Shown here piece by piece: positions 14,147 through 22,929 of a stretch of DNA of 64,000 bases. Under the pieces are notes generated by a model. The model saw nothing but the letters and a program-made list of their open reading frames with translations. It made no database searches and was not told where the DNA came from. How positions within the stretch are numbered: position 1 is the stretch's first letter; each line of letters begins with the position of its first letter. This stretch comes from an uncultured Dorea sp. (GTDB lineage Bacteria; Bacillota; Clostridia; Lachnospirales; Lachnospiraceae). Location: assembly GCA_910587575.1 (NCBI GenBank), contig CAJULU010000002.1, positions 60,119 to 124,118 of the forward strand. Reading direction: 5' to 3'. The translations under genes were made by a program, and so were the position numbers.

Positions 14147-16072
14147 TTATTCCTCTTCCGGGAATCCATACTTCGATTCAATCCCGTATTTATTCATCTT
14201 TCTCCACAGCGTCGTGGTGCTGATCCCCAGTTCCTCCGCCGCCAGCTTACGGCTGCCCCGGTGTTTTTTCAGAAGTTCGCCAATCTTTACTGCTTCCTCA
14301 TTCTTATATACCACTACCTTATCTGCTCCTTCGGACTCGCCCACATAAGGATACAGTTCCCCGTACAGCTTGCGGATCATGCCCTCGGCAATGCTCCGCT
14401 TTTTCGCCATAAGAACCAGACGTTCCATAAACGCCTTGACCTGCAGCATATTTCCCTGCCAGGCAAACTCAAGAAGACTTTCATACCCTCCCTCCGTAAT
14501 GGCAAGACGTTTATTATATTTCCGGCAGAACTCTGTAAAATACTTGTCAATATAGTACCTGAGATCCTCACTGCGTCTGTTAAGCGGCGGAATCTCCAGC
14601 GTCAGGCCATGCAGTACATAATAAAGACTCTCCTGAAACAATCCCTTATTCACACTATACTTAAGATTCTTCCGTGTCATCCCAATCACCCGCACGTCCA
14701 CATTATCCATGGGCAGTGCGTCCGTGCGGTTCAAAGCGCCGTCCAGGATTACCCGTGTCAGCTGGTACTGTACAGACGGCGTCAGTTTCTCGATTTCTTT
14801 GACCAGGATCGTTCCATGGCTTGCACGCACCAGCGCTCCCTTTCCCCACGGTTCCTTCCCCGCGGCTCCGTTCCTGCCTCCAAAGAGAACCGCCATCTGC
14901 TCCTCTTCTTTAAGACCACTGATATTCACGCTCACGAAGGGGCCTCCTTTACGGATACTGCTATTATGTATCGCTTCTGCAATATGATAATATTCTGTTC
15001 CTGTCCCACCGTAGATCAGCACCGGGCTGTCCGACAACGAATACTCCTTCGCCATCTCCAACACCTTGCGCATAGCCTCGTTATCCGTATAAATATCAGA
15101 AAAATGTGTTTCCGCCGTATAGCCATGCAGCATATGATTCGCCATCTGACGGTCTTTGCGTGCAATCTCCGTAATCGCATGCAGAGACAGAATCGCTCCC
15201 GTGATGTGTTCATCAAACTGAATCGGAGCTGCTAAAAACATCCAGTTCCTGCCTCTGATTTCGGCAGAAGAAGAACAGTTCTCCCTCTCCCCCTTCAGAA
15301 TCGCCTCCACCACCCACTTATCAATCTGTGGAAAAACATCATACAACAATTCTCCTTTGACCTCTTCCATGTCTTTTCCAAGCAGATTCTCCACCAGACG
15401 GTTAACCGCAATAATTCTTCCGCCAGAATTAATCTTGATAATTCCGTTAAAAGACGTATCCAACACCGTCTCGAACTGAGCCGTATTGCGCTTTTCATTC
15501 TCCACGGCATAGGCCATACTCTTTGCCCGTTCCATGGCATCCCTGACAGACTCCCCGGTAGCCCTGAACTTAACCGAATAACACCCGAGCTTCTCCGCTT
15601 CCTGGCAGACCGTATCACCGCCAATCACACAGTCTGCACCTTCTCTTTTCATGTCATGCAGGATATCCGGTACTTCTTCAATCCTTTCGATATAAGAAAT
15701 CAGGAGCCGTACCCCAAACAGCTCCTCCATATGTGACAGGTCGCACAGCATATTTTCAAAGGCCGCCAGCCCGATGACCGGACGCTCCTTATGGGACAGC
15801 CTCTTAGCCCTTTGAATCAGAAGCCCGATCTCCTGGGCGTGGAAACGCATCTCCACCACCGGTATGTTGGTGTAGCTTTTGATCAGCTGAGCCTGGTATC
15901 CGCGGGCAATAATGATATCCGCCCCCTGCTCCGCCGCAATCCTCGCTTCATTCACCGCATCCTCGCTTTCAATCACTTTCACATAATCAATCTGGTAATG
16001 GTTCTCGTCAATTACCCTCTGTGCCGTTTCTGCCATATCCTTGTATGGCAGCAATACTGCGATTTTTGTCAT
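14147..16072 (-). CDS. PrpR-N / PAS / degenerate sigma-54 AAA+ / Fis-type HTH regulator
   Basis: A 641-residue regulator with four parts. Residues 1-190 are a PrpR_N-like sensor (MTKIAVLLPYKDMAETAQRVI, ADIIIARGYQAQLIK, VIGLAAFENM). A PAS domain follows (about 205-315; DTSFNGIIKINSGGRIIAVNRLVENLLGK). Residues 325-550 align with sigma-54 activator AAA+ domains, and the C-terminus is a Fis-type HTH (SRKLAAEELGISTTTLWRKMNKYGI). The AAA+ part lacks the Walker A lysine (YGGTGTEYYHIA), lacks the GAFTGA loop (GRNGAAGKEPWGKGAL) and has lysine for the Walker B aspartate (GTILVKEIEKL). It therefore probably cannot remodel sigma-54 holoenzyme and may act as an ordinary regulator. It sits between the gudD unit and garD, making it the likely hexarate regulator. 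Confidence 0.85.
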   Translation of the reverse strand: MTKIAVLLPYKDMAETAQRVIDENHYQIDYVKVIESEDAVNEARIAAEQGADIIIARGYQAQLIKSYTNIPVVEMRFHAQEIGLLIQRAKRLSHKERPVIGLAAFENMLCDLSHMEELFGVRLLISYIERIEEVPDILHDMKREGADCVIGGDTVCQEAEKLGCYSVKFRATGESVRDAMERAKSMAYAVENEKRNTAQFETVLDTSFNGIIKINSGGRIIAVNRLVENLLGKDMEEVKGELLYDVFPQIDKWVVEAILKGERENCSSSAEIRGRNWMFLAAPIQFDEHITGAILSLHAITEIARKDRQMANHMLHGYTAETHFSDIYTDNEAMRKVLEMAKEYSLSDSPVLIYGGTGTEYYHIAEAIHNSSIRKGGPFVSVNISGLKEEEQMAVLFGGRNGAAGKEPWGKGALVRASHGTILVKEIEKLTPSVQYQLTRVILDGALNRTDALPMDNVDVRVIGMTRKNLKYSVNKGLFQESLYYVLHGLTLEIPPLNRRSEDLRYYIDKYFTEFCRKYNKRLAITEGGYESLLEFAWQGNMLQVKAFMERLVLMAKKRSIAEGMIRKLYGELYPYVGESEGADKVVVYKNEEAVKIGELLKKHRGSRKLAAEELGISTTTLWRKMNKYGIESKYGFPEEE

Positions 16073-16197
16073 CTTTCATTCTCCCGGGACATTATTTTAT
16101 CCTGCATTCATCATACAATATTTCATTTGCATCCGCAATTCTATTTACACACCATGTAGGTTCTTTCCCTGCGAATATCTTCCTGTATTCTTCTCCT

Positions 16198-17205
16198 CTA
16201 CCCATTCCAATATTCCTTCTTCTGCCTGTCATTCAGCCCTCTTACGAACCGCTGTTTAAATACAAGGAATTCTTCAAGATCCATCAATATATGATATAAC
16301 AGCGCCCTGCTTTCAAACTCTTCTCTGGTTACAGGCAGTTTTTCTTTCTTCATCTGCCGAAAGATCTCCTCAAGCCGTTCAATCTGCTGATCTGGTGCGT
16401 TGATTTCTATCACAAACTCCGTCAGATACATCATATAATCAGCAATAATTTTCGCCTGCCTCGGTATAGACCGGATCTTTTTCATCTCATAGTGCAGATT
16501 GTGCAGTATATGGCACTGGTTCTGCCGCATTTCAAAATAATCAATATAATATCCCGGATGGGAATAGAACGTATTCGCCTGATATTCGTATGCCTCCTTG
16601 ATAAACCCCTGCAGGCATTTTTCCAGGCTTAAGATTTCGTCCCAGATATTGTACTGCATCTCTCTGCCCGACAGATAGGCTGAAAGACCTCCAAGAATCA
16701 TCTGAAGCCGTTTTTCCGTATAGCGCATATTTGCGATAATAGAATTCTTACTGCTATTATAATCGTGGAACAGATTCAAGAGCAATGCTGCCGTAATCCC
16801 AATCAACACAAGGATCAGTTCATTACAGACAGAATGGAAGCTGAAATCCCTGCTGACCAGAAGATGTGCCCCTACCACAGAATTCACGGATATGGTCGTC
16901 CTCCATCCTGCCAGTTCTGAAAGAAAGACAATGATAAATATGAACAGTCCATAGGCAATCCATATCTTCTCTACATGTAAAAAGATTACCCAGGATACGG
17001 CAATCGTAACAAAAAATGTAAGAAGCCGGAATATTGATATCTTTACCGTTTCCCACTTCGTCATCATGAGCGTAAGAAGTGCAATCGTACCGGCAGAAGC
17101 CGCATATTCAAGCTTAAGGCACTGGGCGGCATAAATCGCAGAACTGCTGCCTACGGCAATTTTGGCTGCCAGAAGCAGCAGTTTCTTATTTATCTTACCA
17201 GACAA
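16198..17205 (-). CDS. Aromatic acid exporter family (FUSC-like) membrane protein
   Basis: A 335-residue protein. Residues 1-145 contain about five or six membrane segments ([86 protein letters not shown]). The soluble C-terminal half is helical (residues 150-335). This layout, and the GTIALLT...W.T......R motif, are those of the ArAE_1 / aromatic acid exporter family. Its start overlaps the end of gudD by 16 bases, implying translational coupling to a hexarate operon, which is unexpected for an exporter. It might export an organic acid when the pathway is overloaded. Substrate unknown. Confidence 0.75.
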   Translation of the reverse strand: MSGKINKKLLLLAAKIAVGSSSAIYAAQCLKLEYAASAGTIALLTLMMTKWETVKISIFRLLTFFVTIAVSWVIFLHVEKIWIAYGLFIFIIVFLSELAGWRTTISVNSVVGAHLLVSRDFSFHSVCNELILVLIGITAALLLNLFHDYNSSKNSIIANMRYTEKRLQMILGGLSAYLSGREMQYNIWDEILSLEKCLQGFIKEAYEYQANTFYSHPGYYIDYFEMRQNQCHILHNLHYEMKKIRSIPRQAKIIADYMMYLTEFVIEINAPDQQIERLEEIFRQMKKEKLPVTREEFESRALLYHILMDLEEFLVFKQRFVRGLNDRQKKEYWNG

Positions 17206-18515
17206 GGCTTCTTTGGATTAAACTTCCATCCCGGAATCAGATACTGCATACCAACAGAATCATCTCTTCCGCCAAGGCAGTTGTCCAGATACAGCTGATG
17301 AGCCTTCTTCACCTGTTCCATATCCACCTCAATTCCAAGCCCCGGCTTCTTTGGAACCGCTACACACCCGTCTGCAAACTGAAGAGGCTCTTTGGTAAGA
17401 CGCTCAATCCCCTCCTGCCAGATCCAGTGGGTATCCAGCGCATTGTACTCGCCCGGAACTGCAGCACCTACCTGGGTAAACATAGCCAGAGAGATGTCAA
17501 AATGGTTATTGGAGTGAGACCCCCATGTATAGCCGAAATCATGGCACATCTGGGCAACTCTGACCGACCCGCTCATAGTCCAGAAATGCGGATCCGCAAG
17601 AATAATGTCTACTGCCTGTGACTCCAGCGAATGTCCCACCTGCCTCCAGTCTGTGGCAATCATATTCGTAGCCGTCGGGAAACCGGTCCTTCTCCGGAAC
17701 TCGCTCATTACTTCACGCCCGGAATATACCCCTTCTGCCCCGCATGGGTCTTCGCAGTAAGTCAGGATTCCCTGCATCCCCTTCACGTACTCTACCGCTT
17801 CCTCCAGAAGCCATCCGCCGTTAGGGTCTAAGTCAATCCTGGCATCCGGGAACTCCTTCTTCATGGCGCGGATAACGTCCATCTCTTCATTTCCTGCAAG
17901 GACGCCGCCCTTCAGTTTGAAATCCTGAAAACCGTACTTCTCCTTTGTGGCCTTTGCAAATGCAACAATCTTATCCGCATTCAGCGCTTCTTCGTGACGG
18001 ATCCGGTACCAATCGCACTCTGCGTCCGGCTCCTCATCATAGGGAAGGTCTGTCTTTTTTCGGTCGCCCACAAAGAACAGGTAGCCTAACATCCGCACCT
18101 GATCCCTCTGCTGTCCGTCTCCCAACAGCTCGCACACCGGAACACCCAGCATCTTCCCCATCAGATCCAGACATGGAGCCTCAATGGCCGTTATCACATG
18201 TACGCCGGTACGAAGGTCAAATGTCTGCTCCCCGCGGACATCCTCCTCGCCTTTTGCGTCCAGATGTCTCTTCACCTTCAGAAGGGTGCTCTTATACTCG
18301 GCAAGATTTGTGCCCTCCACAAGCGGAATGCATTCCACCAGCGCATTCTTAATCTTCTCGCCGCCCGGAACCTCCCCGACTCCCATGTCGCCATTGTCGG
18401 CATGGAGGATTACAATATTTCTTGTAAAATAAGGCGCATGCGCACCGCTTAAATTCAGTTCCATACAGTCTTTTCCAGCTACAGGGTAAACTTCCATTTT
18501 CACGATTTTTCTCAT
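17190..18515 (-). CDS. gudD: Glucarate dehydratase
   Basis: A 441-residue member of the enolase superfamily, glucarate dehydratase group (E. coli GudD is 446). Catalytic features are visible: the Lys-x-Lys of [14 protein letters not shown] (about residue 200), metal ligands in [14 protein letters not shown] and [10 protein letters not shown], and the catalytic histidine in [15 protein letters not shown] (about 335). It removes water from D-glucarate (and L-idarate) giving 5-keto-4-deoxyglucarate. The start at 18515 follows AAAGGAAGAAG. It is cotranscribed with the DHDPS-family gene 58 bases upstream and the exporter-like gene overlapping its end. No second gudX-like paralogue is present. Confidence 0.95.
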   Translation of the reverse strand: MRKIVKMEVYPVAGKDCMELNLSGAHAPYFTRNIVILHADNGDMGVGEVPGGEKIKNALVECIPLVEGTNLAEYKSTLLKVKRHLDAKGEEDVRGEQTFDLRTGVHVITAIEAPCLDLMGKMLGVPVCELLGDGQQRDQVRMLGYLFFVGDRKKTDLPYDEEPDAECDWYRIRHEEALNADKIVAFAKATKEKYGFQDFKLKGGVLAGNEEMDVIRAMKKEFPDARIDLDPNGGWLLEEAVEYVKGMQGILTYCEDPCGAEGVYSGREVMSEFRRRTGFPTATNMIATDWRQVGHSLESQAVDIILADPHFWTMSGSVRVAQMCHDFGYTWGSHSNNHFDISLAMFTQVGAAVPGEYNALDTHWIWQEGIERLTKEPLQFADGCVAVPKKPGLGIEVDMEQVKKAHQLYLDNCLGGRDDSVGMQYLIPGWKFNPKKPCLVR

Positions 18516-18573
18516 GGTTTCTTCTTCCTTTCTGTTATGTATACCCAAAGGCATATCCATTCGTACATCCCAG

Positions 18574-19473
18574 TCAAATCAATCCCGCATTCTTCATCTC
18601 TGTCTTCATCTTATCAAGCACAGCTCCTTCTGGCGTCGGAAGGCTGGGTGTATAAGGGGTCCCCACATTTCTCCCCCTCAGATTCGCCATATCCTTCGCC
18701 GCAACCGGAAAGCTGGCTCCATCCATGGAAAGCCGCACCGGATTCAGCTTAAACTGCGCTTCCAAAGCACCGCCCAGATCGCCTGCAACATATTTATTGT
18801 AAATATCCGTAATCAGCTCCGGCATAAAATTCCCCGCCGTACACACGCCGCCCACAGCGCCATGGCACAAGGACGCATACAGCAGCGTATCCTTCCCGCC
18901 AAACACCTTAAAATCCACGTCCCTCGTCCTGCGGATGAATTCAGCCGTCTGGGTCATATCACCGCTGGTATCCTTCATTCCTACGATATTCTCCACTTCA
19001 TGGGCAAGACGCTCTACCAGGTTCCCCGACATCGTGTAGCCAACACGCCCCGGGTTATTATAAAGTAGCATCGGCAGATCCGGCACCGCATCGGCAATAG
19101 TCTTAAAGTGCCTGAATAATTCTTCCTCCGTAGGCTTTAAAAACATGGGCTGCAGCACAGAGATTCCTGTCGCACCCCCCGCCTTTGCCATCTTAGCCAG
19201 ACGGACACTTTTCTTCGTGCTGATTGCGCCAATCCCGAAGTAGACCGGAACTCTGCCTGCGGCCTGGTCAACCATGATTTTCAGTCCCCGCTCCATCTCA
19301 TCTTCTTCGATAACATAGAATTCCCCGTTGCTTCCAAATGCAAGCACTCCAAGGACGCCGCCTTCTATCACGTAGTCGATCTGATCCCTCAATGCTATCT
19401 CATCAATGGACTCTTCTTCATCTATCGGCGTAATAATGGGTACGATTACGCCTTTTAAAAATTCTGTATTCAT
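18574..19473 (-). CDS. DHDPS/NAL-family lyase, probable 5-keto-4-deoxyglucarate aldolase or dehydratase
   Basis: A 299-residue class I (Schiff-base) TIM-barrel lyase of the dihydrodipicolinate synthase / N-acetylneuraminate lyase family. It has [32 protein letters not shown] (in place of the usual GTTGE), the catalytic tyrosine in [14 protein letters not shown] (about residue 137) and the Schiff-base lysine in [11 protein letters not shown] (about 166). In hexarate loci this family member is often 5-dehydro-4-deoxyglucarate dehydratase (KdgD). Here the other genes (GarR, glycerate kinase) need an aldolase giving pyruvate and tartronate semialdehyde, and neither GarL nor alpha-ketoglutarate semialdehyde dehydrogenase is present. 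I therefore favour the aldolase role. Start at 19473 follows GGAGGAGAAG. Confidence 0.85.
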   Translation of the reverse strand: MNTEFLKGVIVPIITPIDEEESIDEIALRDQIDYVIEGGVLGVLAFGSNGEFYVIEEDEMERGLKIMVDQAAGRVPVYFGIGAISTKKSVRLAKMAKAGGATGISVLQPMFLKPTEEELFRHFKTIADAVPDLPMLLYNNPGRVGYTMSGNLVERLAHEVENIVGMKDTSGDMTQTAEFIRRTRDVDFKVFGGKDTLLYASLCHGAVGGVCTAGNFMPELITDIYNKYVAGDLGGALEAQFKLNPVRLSMDGASFPVAAKDMANLRGRNVGTPYTPSLPTPEGAVLDKMKTEMKNAGLI

Positions 19474-19503
19474 ACACTCTTCTCCTCCAAACAAAACCCA
19501 ACA

Positions 19504-20904
19504 CTAATGCATGAAAACTGACAAAATCAACAGTTCTACAATTCCTACACCTGCCATAATCAGTGAAATAGCCGTCTTACAGCGAATCTGGTCCTTAAGT
19601 TCCGTAACTCCGAACATCCCGTTCCATACCCAGAACCCGCTGTCGTTAAAATACGAGAAGGAAATCGCACCAACACAGCAGGAGATTGCCATCAGAAGCG
19701 GACTTACGGAAATCACTCCCATTAGGGACGCAGACAGAGAAGCCGCCGTCGTAATCGCCACAGTTGCCGAGCCAAGTGCAATACGCATAAGCGCTGCAAT
19801 GATAAACGGAATCAGTATAGCCGGAAGCGGAAGCGCCATTACTGCTTCTCCAAGTGCATCGCCGATACCGCTTACTTTGATTACATTTCCCAGAGAGCCG
19901 CCTGCGCCGGTAATCAGCATAATAATACCCGTACTTTTAATCGCATCGTCCATAATTCCCAGGACTTCTTTGTTATCATTCTTCATCATAAGCCCATAGA
20001 TTGCAATCAGCGTACCAATCGCCAGGGCAATAATCGGAGCGCCCAGGAAGGAGAGAACCCCGATTTTCACTCCTACCATTCCCAGAATCGTATTCGACAG
20101 GATCAATACCAGGGGAACAACAATGGGTGCAATGGACATCCACAATCCCGGAAGATTTTTCTGCCCAATCATGCCGTCCAGTTCATCCATAGACTTAATG
20201 AATTCCTTTTTATACTCTTTCCTCTCAAAACCGCCGTCATCGGTCGGAATCTGGTATATCTTCTTTCCAAGCCACTGACAGTACAATACCGCAACAATCA
20301 GCATCGGAACGGAAATCAGCGAACCGAAGATAATCATCTGTCCTACGTCAACTCCCAGCATGGTAGCCGCCGTAGTCGGTCCTGGCGTAGGCGGAACCAG
20401 GCAGTGGGTCAGCTGTAGACCCGCAGCCATGGCAAGAGCAAGACCCACCAGTGATTTGCCCGTAACCTTTGAAATCGCTTTACACAAAGGGGCAAAGATT
20501 ACGATTGCAGAATCCGCAAACACTGGAATCGAGATAAACCATCCCGTGATGGCAAGCGCCCATTCTTCTTTCTTCTTTCCTACCGCTTTTATAAAAGAGT
20601 ACGCCATCCTCTCTGCAGCGCCGGATTTTTCCAGGATTCCGCCCATCATAACACCAAGGCCGATGATAATGCCTGTACTCTTCAATGTATTTCCAAAGCC
20701 ATCCTGAATCGCTGTGACCAGGCCGGTAATCACAGTTCCGTCATCCTGCGTAACATCCACGAACGGCATACCGCCGATAATTCCTGCGATGCAGCACGCA
20801 GCCAATAATGCGATAAATGTATGCACCTTGGTCTTTGACACCAGAATAACCATAACCACAATGCCCAGGATCAGGCCCAACATCATACGTGTAGATTCAC
20901 TCAT
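19504..20904 (-). CDS. GntP-family permease (probable hexarate transporter)
   Basis: A 466-residue polytopic protein with about 12-14 hydrophobic segments. It shows the GntP/gluconate permease family pattern: GLILGIVVMVILVSKTKVHTFIALLAACCIAGI, IGLGVMMGGILEKSGAAERMA, LAITGWFISIPVFADSAIVIFAPL, GLQLTHCLVPPTPGPTTAATMLGVDVGQMII and, near the C-terminus, FSYFNDSGFWVWNGMFGVTELKDQ. GntP proteins are proton symporters for gluconate and related sugar acids. Placement between garR and the keto-deoxyglucarate lyase suggests glucarate/galactarate uptake; in E. coli that job is done by MFS carriers, so this is a different transporter family in the same role. ATG at 20904 is preceded by GAGGTGGG. Confidence 0.88.
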   Translation of the reverse strand: MSESTRMMLGLILGIVVMVILVSKTKVHTFIALLAACCIAGIIGGMPFVDVTQDDGTVITGLVTAIQDGFGNTLKSTGIIIGLGVMMGGILEKSGAAERMAYSFIKAVGKKKEEWALAITGWFISIPVFADSAIVIFAPLCKAISKVTGKSLVGLALAMAAGLQLTHCLVPPTPGPTTAATMLGVDVGQMIIFGSLISVPMLIVAVLYCQWLGKKIYQIPTDDGGFERKEYKKEFIKSMDELDGMIGQKNLPGLWMSIAPIVVPLVLILSNTILGMVGVKIGVLSFLGAPIIALAIGTLIAIYGLMMKNDNKEVLGIMDDAIKSTGIIMLITGAGGSLGNVIKVSGIGDALGEAVMALPLPAILIPFIIAALMRIALGSATVAITTAASLSASLMGVISVSPLLMAISCCVGAISFSYFNDSGFWVWNGMFGVTELKDQIRCKTAISLIMAGVGIVELLILSVFMH

Positions 20905-20947
20905 TTTTCCCACCTCATATTATGTAAAATATTTCCTGATTCATTGC

Positions 20948-21835
20948 CTACTTCTTTTCTACGGAAGTATCGGCAATCTTCTCATAGTATTTTACAATCG
21001 CACTATGGTCGTCCTTCTCATTGCCGTCTGCCTTGAGTGCCTGCATAATCTCCATAACCTGTGAGGTAAACGGAACCGGAGAGCTTACCGCATGTGCTGC
21101 ATTCAGCGCATTGTTCAGATCCTTAATGTGCAGTTCGATACGAAAGCCCGGCTTAAAGTCATGCGCCATCATCATAGGAGCCTTAGCGTCCATGACCGTG
21201 GAACCGGCCAGCCCGCCCCGGATTGCCTTATAAACCAGCTCCGGATCTGCACCGCTCTTTACCGCCAGCGTCAGCGCCTCGGATACTGCGGCAATATTCA
21301 CGGCGACAATTACCTGATTTGCAAGCTTCGCCACATTGCCGGATCCCAGAGGTCCTACATATACAACAGAACCAGCCATCGCCATCAACAAGTCATAATA
21401 CTTATCGAAATCTTCTTTCGTTCCGCCCACCATAACAGAAAGCGTTCCGTCGATTGCCTTAGGCTCTCCTCCACTGACCGGAGCATCCATCATATGAATT
21501 TCCTTCTTCGCCAATTCTGCGCCAATCGCTTTCGACTCTACAGGGTCAATGGAACTCATATCAATCACCACCGTGCCGGCCTTGGCTGCCTCCAGGATAC
21601 CTCCTGCGCCCAGGCACACTTCCCGCACATGGGGAGAATTGGGAAGCATTGTGATAATTACCTGACACTTCGCCGCAACGTCTGCCGGACTTTCTGCCGC
21701 CTCGGCTCCAAGCGCTGCCACTTCCTCTACGCCTGCACGGCTTCTGTTGTAAACCACCAGCTCATAACCTGCTTTCATAAGATTCTTGCTCATAGGCTTT
21801 CCCATAATTCCAAGTCCGATAAATCCGATTTTCAT
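20948..21835 (-). CDS. garR: 2-hydroxy-3-oxopropionate (tartronate semialdehyde) reductase
   Basis: A 295-residue beta-hydroxyacid dehydrogenase. N-terminal Rossmann motif MKIGFIGLGIMGKPMSKNLMKAG binds NAD(P)H; DMSSIDP, the substrate-binding DAPVSGGEPKAIDGTLSVMVGG, and GSGNVAKLANQVIVAVNIAAVSEAL with the catalytic lysine (about residue 170) follow, then the helical C-terminal domain with FKPGFRIELHIKDLNNAL. Length and motifs match GarR/GlxR. It reduces tartronate semialdehyde to D-glycerate, feeding glycerate kinase encoded 8 kb downstream. It is first in the operon garR-permease-lyase-gudD-exporter. ATG at 21835 follows AAGGAGAG; the longer frame has no such signal. Confidence 0.92.
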   Translation of the reverse strand: MKIGFIGLGIMGKPMSKNLMKAGYELVVYNRSRAGVEEVAALGAEAAESPADVAAKCQVIITMLPNSPHVREVCLGAGGILEAAKAGTVVIDMSSIDPVESKAIGAELAKKEIHMMDAPVSGGEPKAIDGTLSVMVGGTKEDFDKYYDLLMAMAGSVVYVGPLGSGNVAKLANQVIVAVNIAAVSEALTLAVKSGADPELVYKAIRGGLAGSTVMDAKAPMMMAHDFKPGFRIELHIKDLNNALNAAHAVSSPVPFTSQVMEIMQALKADGNEKDDHSAIVKYYEKIADTSVEKK

Positions 21836-21958
21836 GATTCTACTCTCCTTATCCTGTTTTCTTAAATTTGATATCCAAGGCACCTTGCGTTTCTGTGATT
21901 ATTTTAAGAAGTTCCGGAAGAAAAATCCATTAGCAGAATTTATAAGACTCCTGATTCG

Positions 21959-22088
21959 ATTTTATTTCATTTTTCTATTCATTCAAAAAACGAAAAACTA
22001 ATTTCAATATTTATTTCATTTCTATTTCTTTTATTTCTCCTCCTTTCAATTCGTGTTTTATTTCCACCTTATGAAACTTGTCATGAAA
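21959..22088 (-). promoter_or_regulatory. Control region of the garR operon
   Basis: The 468 bases between garR and the divergent ECF gene contain no gene. On the minus strand a possible sigma-A promoter reads TTGAAT, 16 bases, TAAAAT (21986-21959). Upstream, TTTCAT half-sites recur on the minus strand, two of them 12 bases apart (22088-22083 and 22076-22071), and might be bound by the PrpR-like regulator. I found no convincing -24/-12 (TGGCAC-N5-TTGC) sigma-54 promoter, in line with the degenerate AAA+ domain of the regulator. Confidence 0.35.
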
Positions 22089-22303
22089 TAAAAAATTCAG
22101 TTTGTGAAATTCTTGACTAATGTTTCAATCCTCTTCCTGCTATTTATATGCTTCCGCTTATTGACGGACTGGGAAAGCACAACTGGTATGGTATATTTTA
22201 TAATTATTGGCTCTTTCTTTCAATCCAGATATGATATAAAGTATCTACATCAGTAAAGCGATTCTGTTTTACATTAATATGAACAAGAAAAGAGGTCATT
22301 CAA

Positions 22304-22852
22304 ATGAACACGAATACGAATCTAAAGAAAATTGTAATGACAGCCTTATTCGCCGCACTGGCATGCGTGGCGACCATGTCCATCCGCATCCCCACACCGG
22401 GAACAGGCGGATATATACACCCGGGAGACGCTGTCGTTATTCTCTCCGGCGTCATCCTCGGTCCGATCTGGGGGCTTTTAGCGGCAGGAATCGGCTCTGC
22501 CATGGCCGACCTTCTAGGCGGATATTTTATCTATGTGCCAATTACATTTGCAATCAAAGGAATCATAGCATGGATTGCCGGCATCATCTATCATAGGCTT
22601 GGCCAAACCTCCAAAAGCCAGTATAAAGCCGTCATCCTTGGCGGAATTGTAGATATCATCCTGGTAGCCGGAGGCTATTTTATCTGCGAGATCCCCCTCT
22701 ATGGAATGTCAGCCGCAATGGCTGGCGTTCCCGCCAATCTGATACAGGGACTCAGCGGACTCATCATCGCCTTCGCACTCTATCCGGTTCTGCTTGCGGT
22801 ACCCGACGTCCGGCAGATTACACAGATGTCCCACATCCACACCGGAAAATAA
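22304..22852 (+). CDS. ECF transporter S component (vitamin-type uptake)
   Basis: A 182-residue integral membrane protein with about five or six hydrophobic segments. The sequence MTALFAALACVATMSIRIP then GGYIHPGDAVVILSGVILGPIWGLLAAGIGSAMADLLGGYFIYVPITFAIKGIIAWIAG is typical of substrate-binding S components of energy-coupling-factor transporters (HmpT/PdxU-like group). It would need a shared EcfA-EcfA'-EcfT module encoded elsewhere. No riboswitch is evident in the leader and no biosynthetic gene is adjacent, so the vitamin cannot be named; a thiamine or pyridoxine precursor would be usual for the group. ATG at 22304 follows AAAGAGG. A hairpin ends the transcript. Confidence 0.82.
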   Translation: MNTNTNLKKIVMTALFAALACVATMSIRIPTPGTGGYIHPGDAVVILSGVILGPIWGLLAAGIGSAMADLLGGYFIYVPITFAIKGIIAWIAGIIYHRLGQTSKSQYKAVILGGIVDIILVAGGYFICEIPLYGMSAAMAGVPANLIQGLSGLIIAFALYPVLLAVPDVRQITQMSHIHTGK

Positions 22853-22857
22853 GCAAA

Positions 22858-22912
22858 ATCCCCATGTAAGAACCCCTGCCTTCACAGCATACAGACGTTC
22901 CTACATGGGGAT
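22858..22912. terminator. Bidirectional terminator between convergent genes
   Basis: A 16-bp inverted repeat with one mismatch: ATCCCCATGTAAGAAC (22858-22873) against GTTCCTACATGGGGAT (22897-22912). It lies between the stop of the ECF gene (plus) and that of the FtsX-type permease (minus). On the minus strand TTTTGC follows the stem; on the plus strand there is no T-run. Confidence 0.6.
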
Positions 22913-22929
22913 GAAACAAATCTCCCTGA

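Noticed and set aside
14117..15235. A 372-codon plus-strand open frame
   Set aside because: It lies wholly opposite the PrpR-like regulator, has no ribosome binding site and a histidine/arginine-rich composition typical of antisense frames.
21836..22303. Sigma-54 (-24/-12) promoter of the garR operon
   Set aside because: No TGGCAC-N5-TTGC match on the minus strand; the nearest candidates lack the GG/GC spacing.
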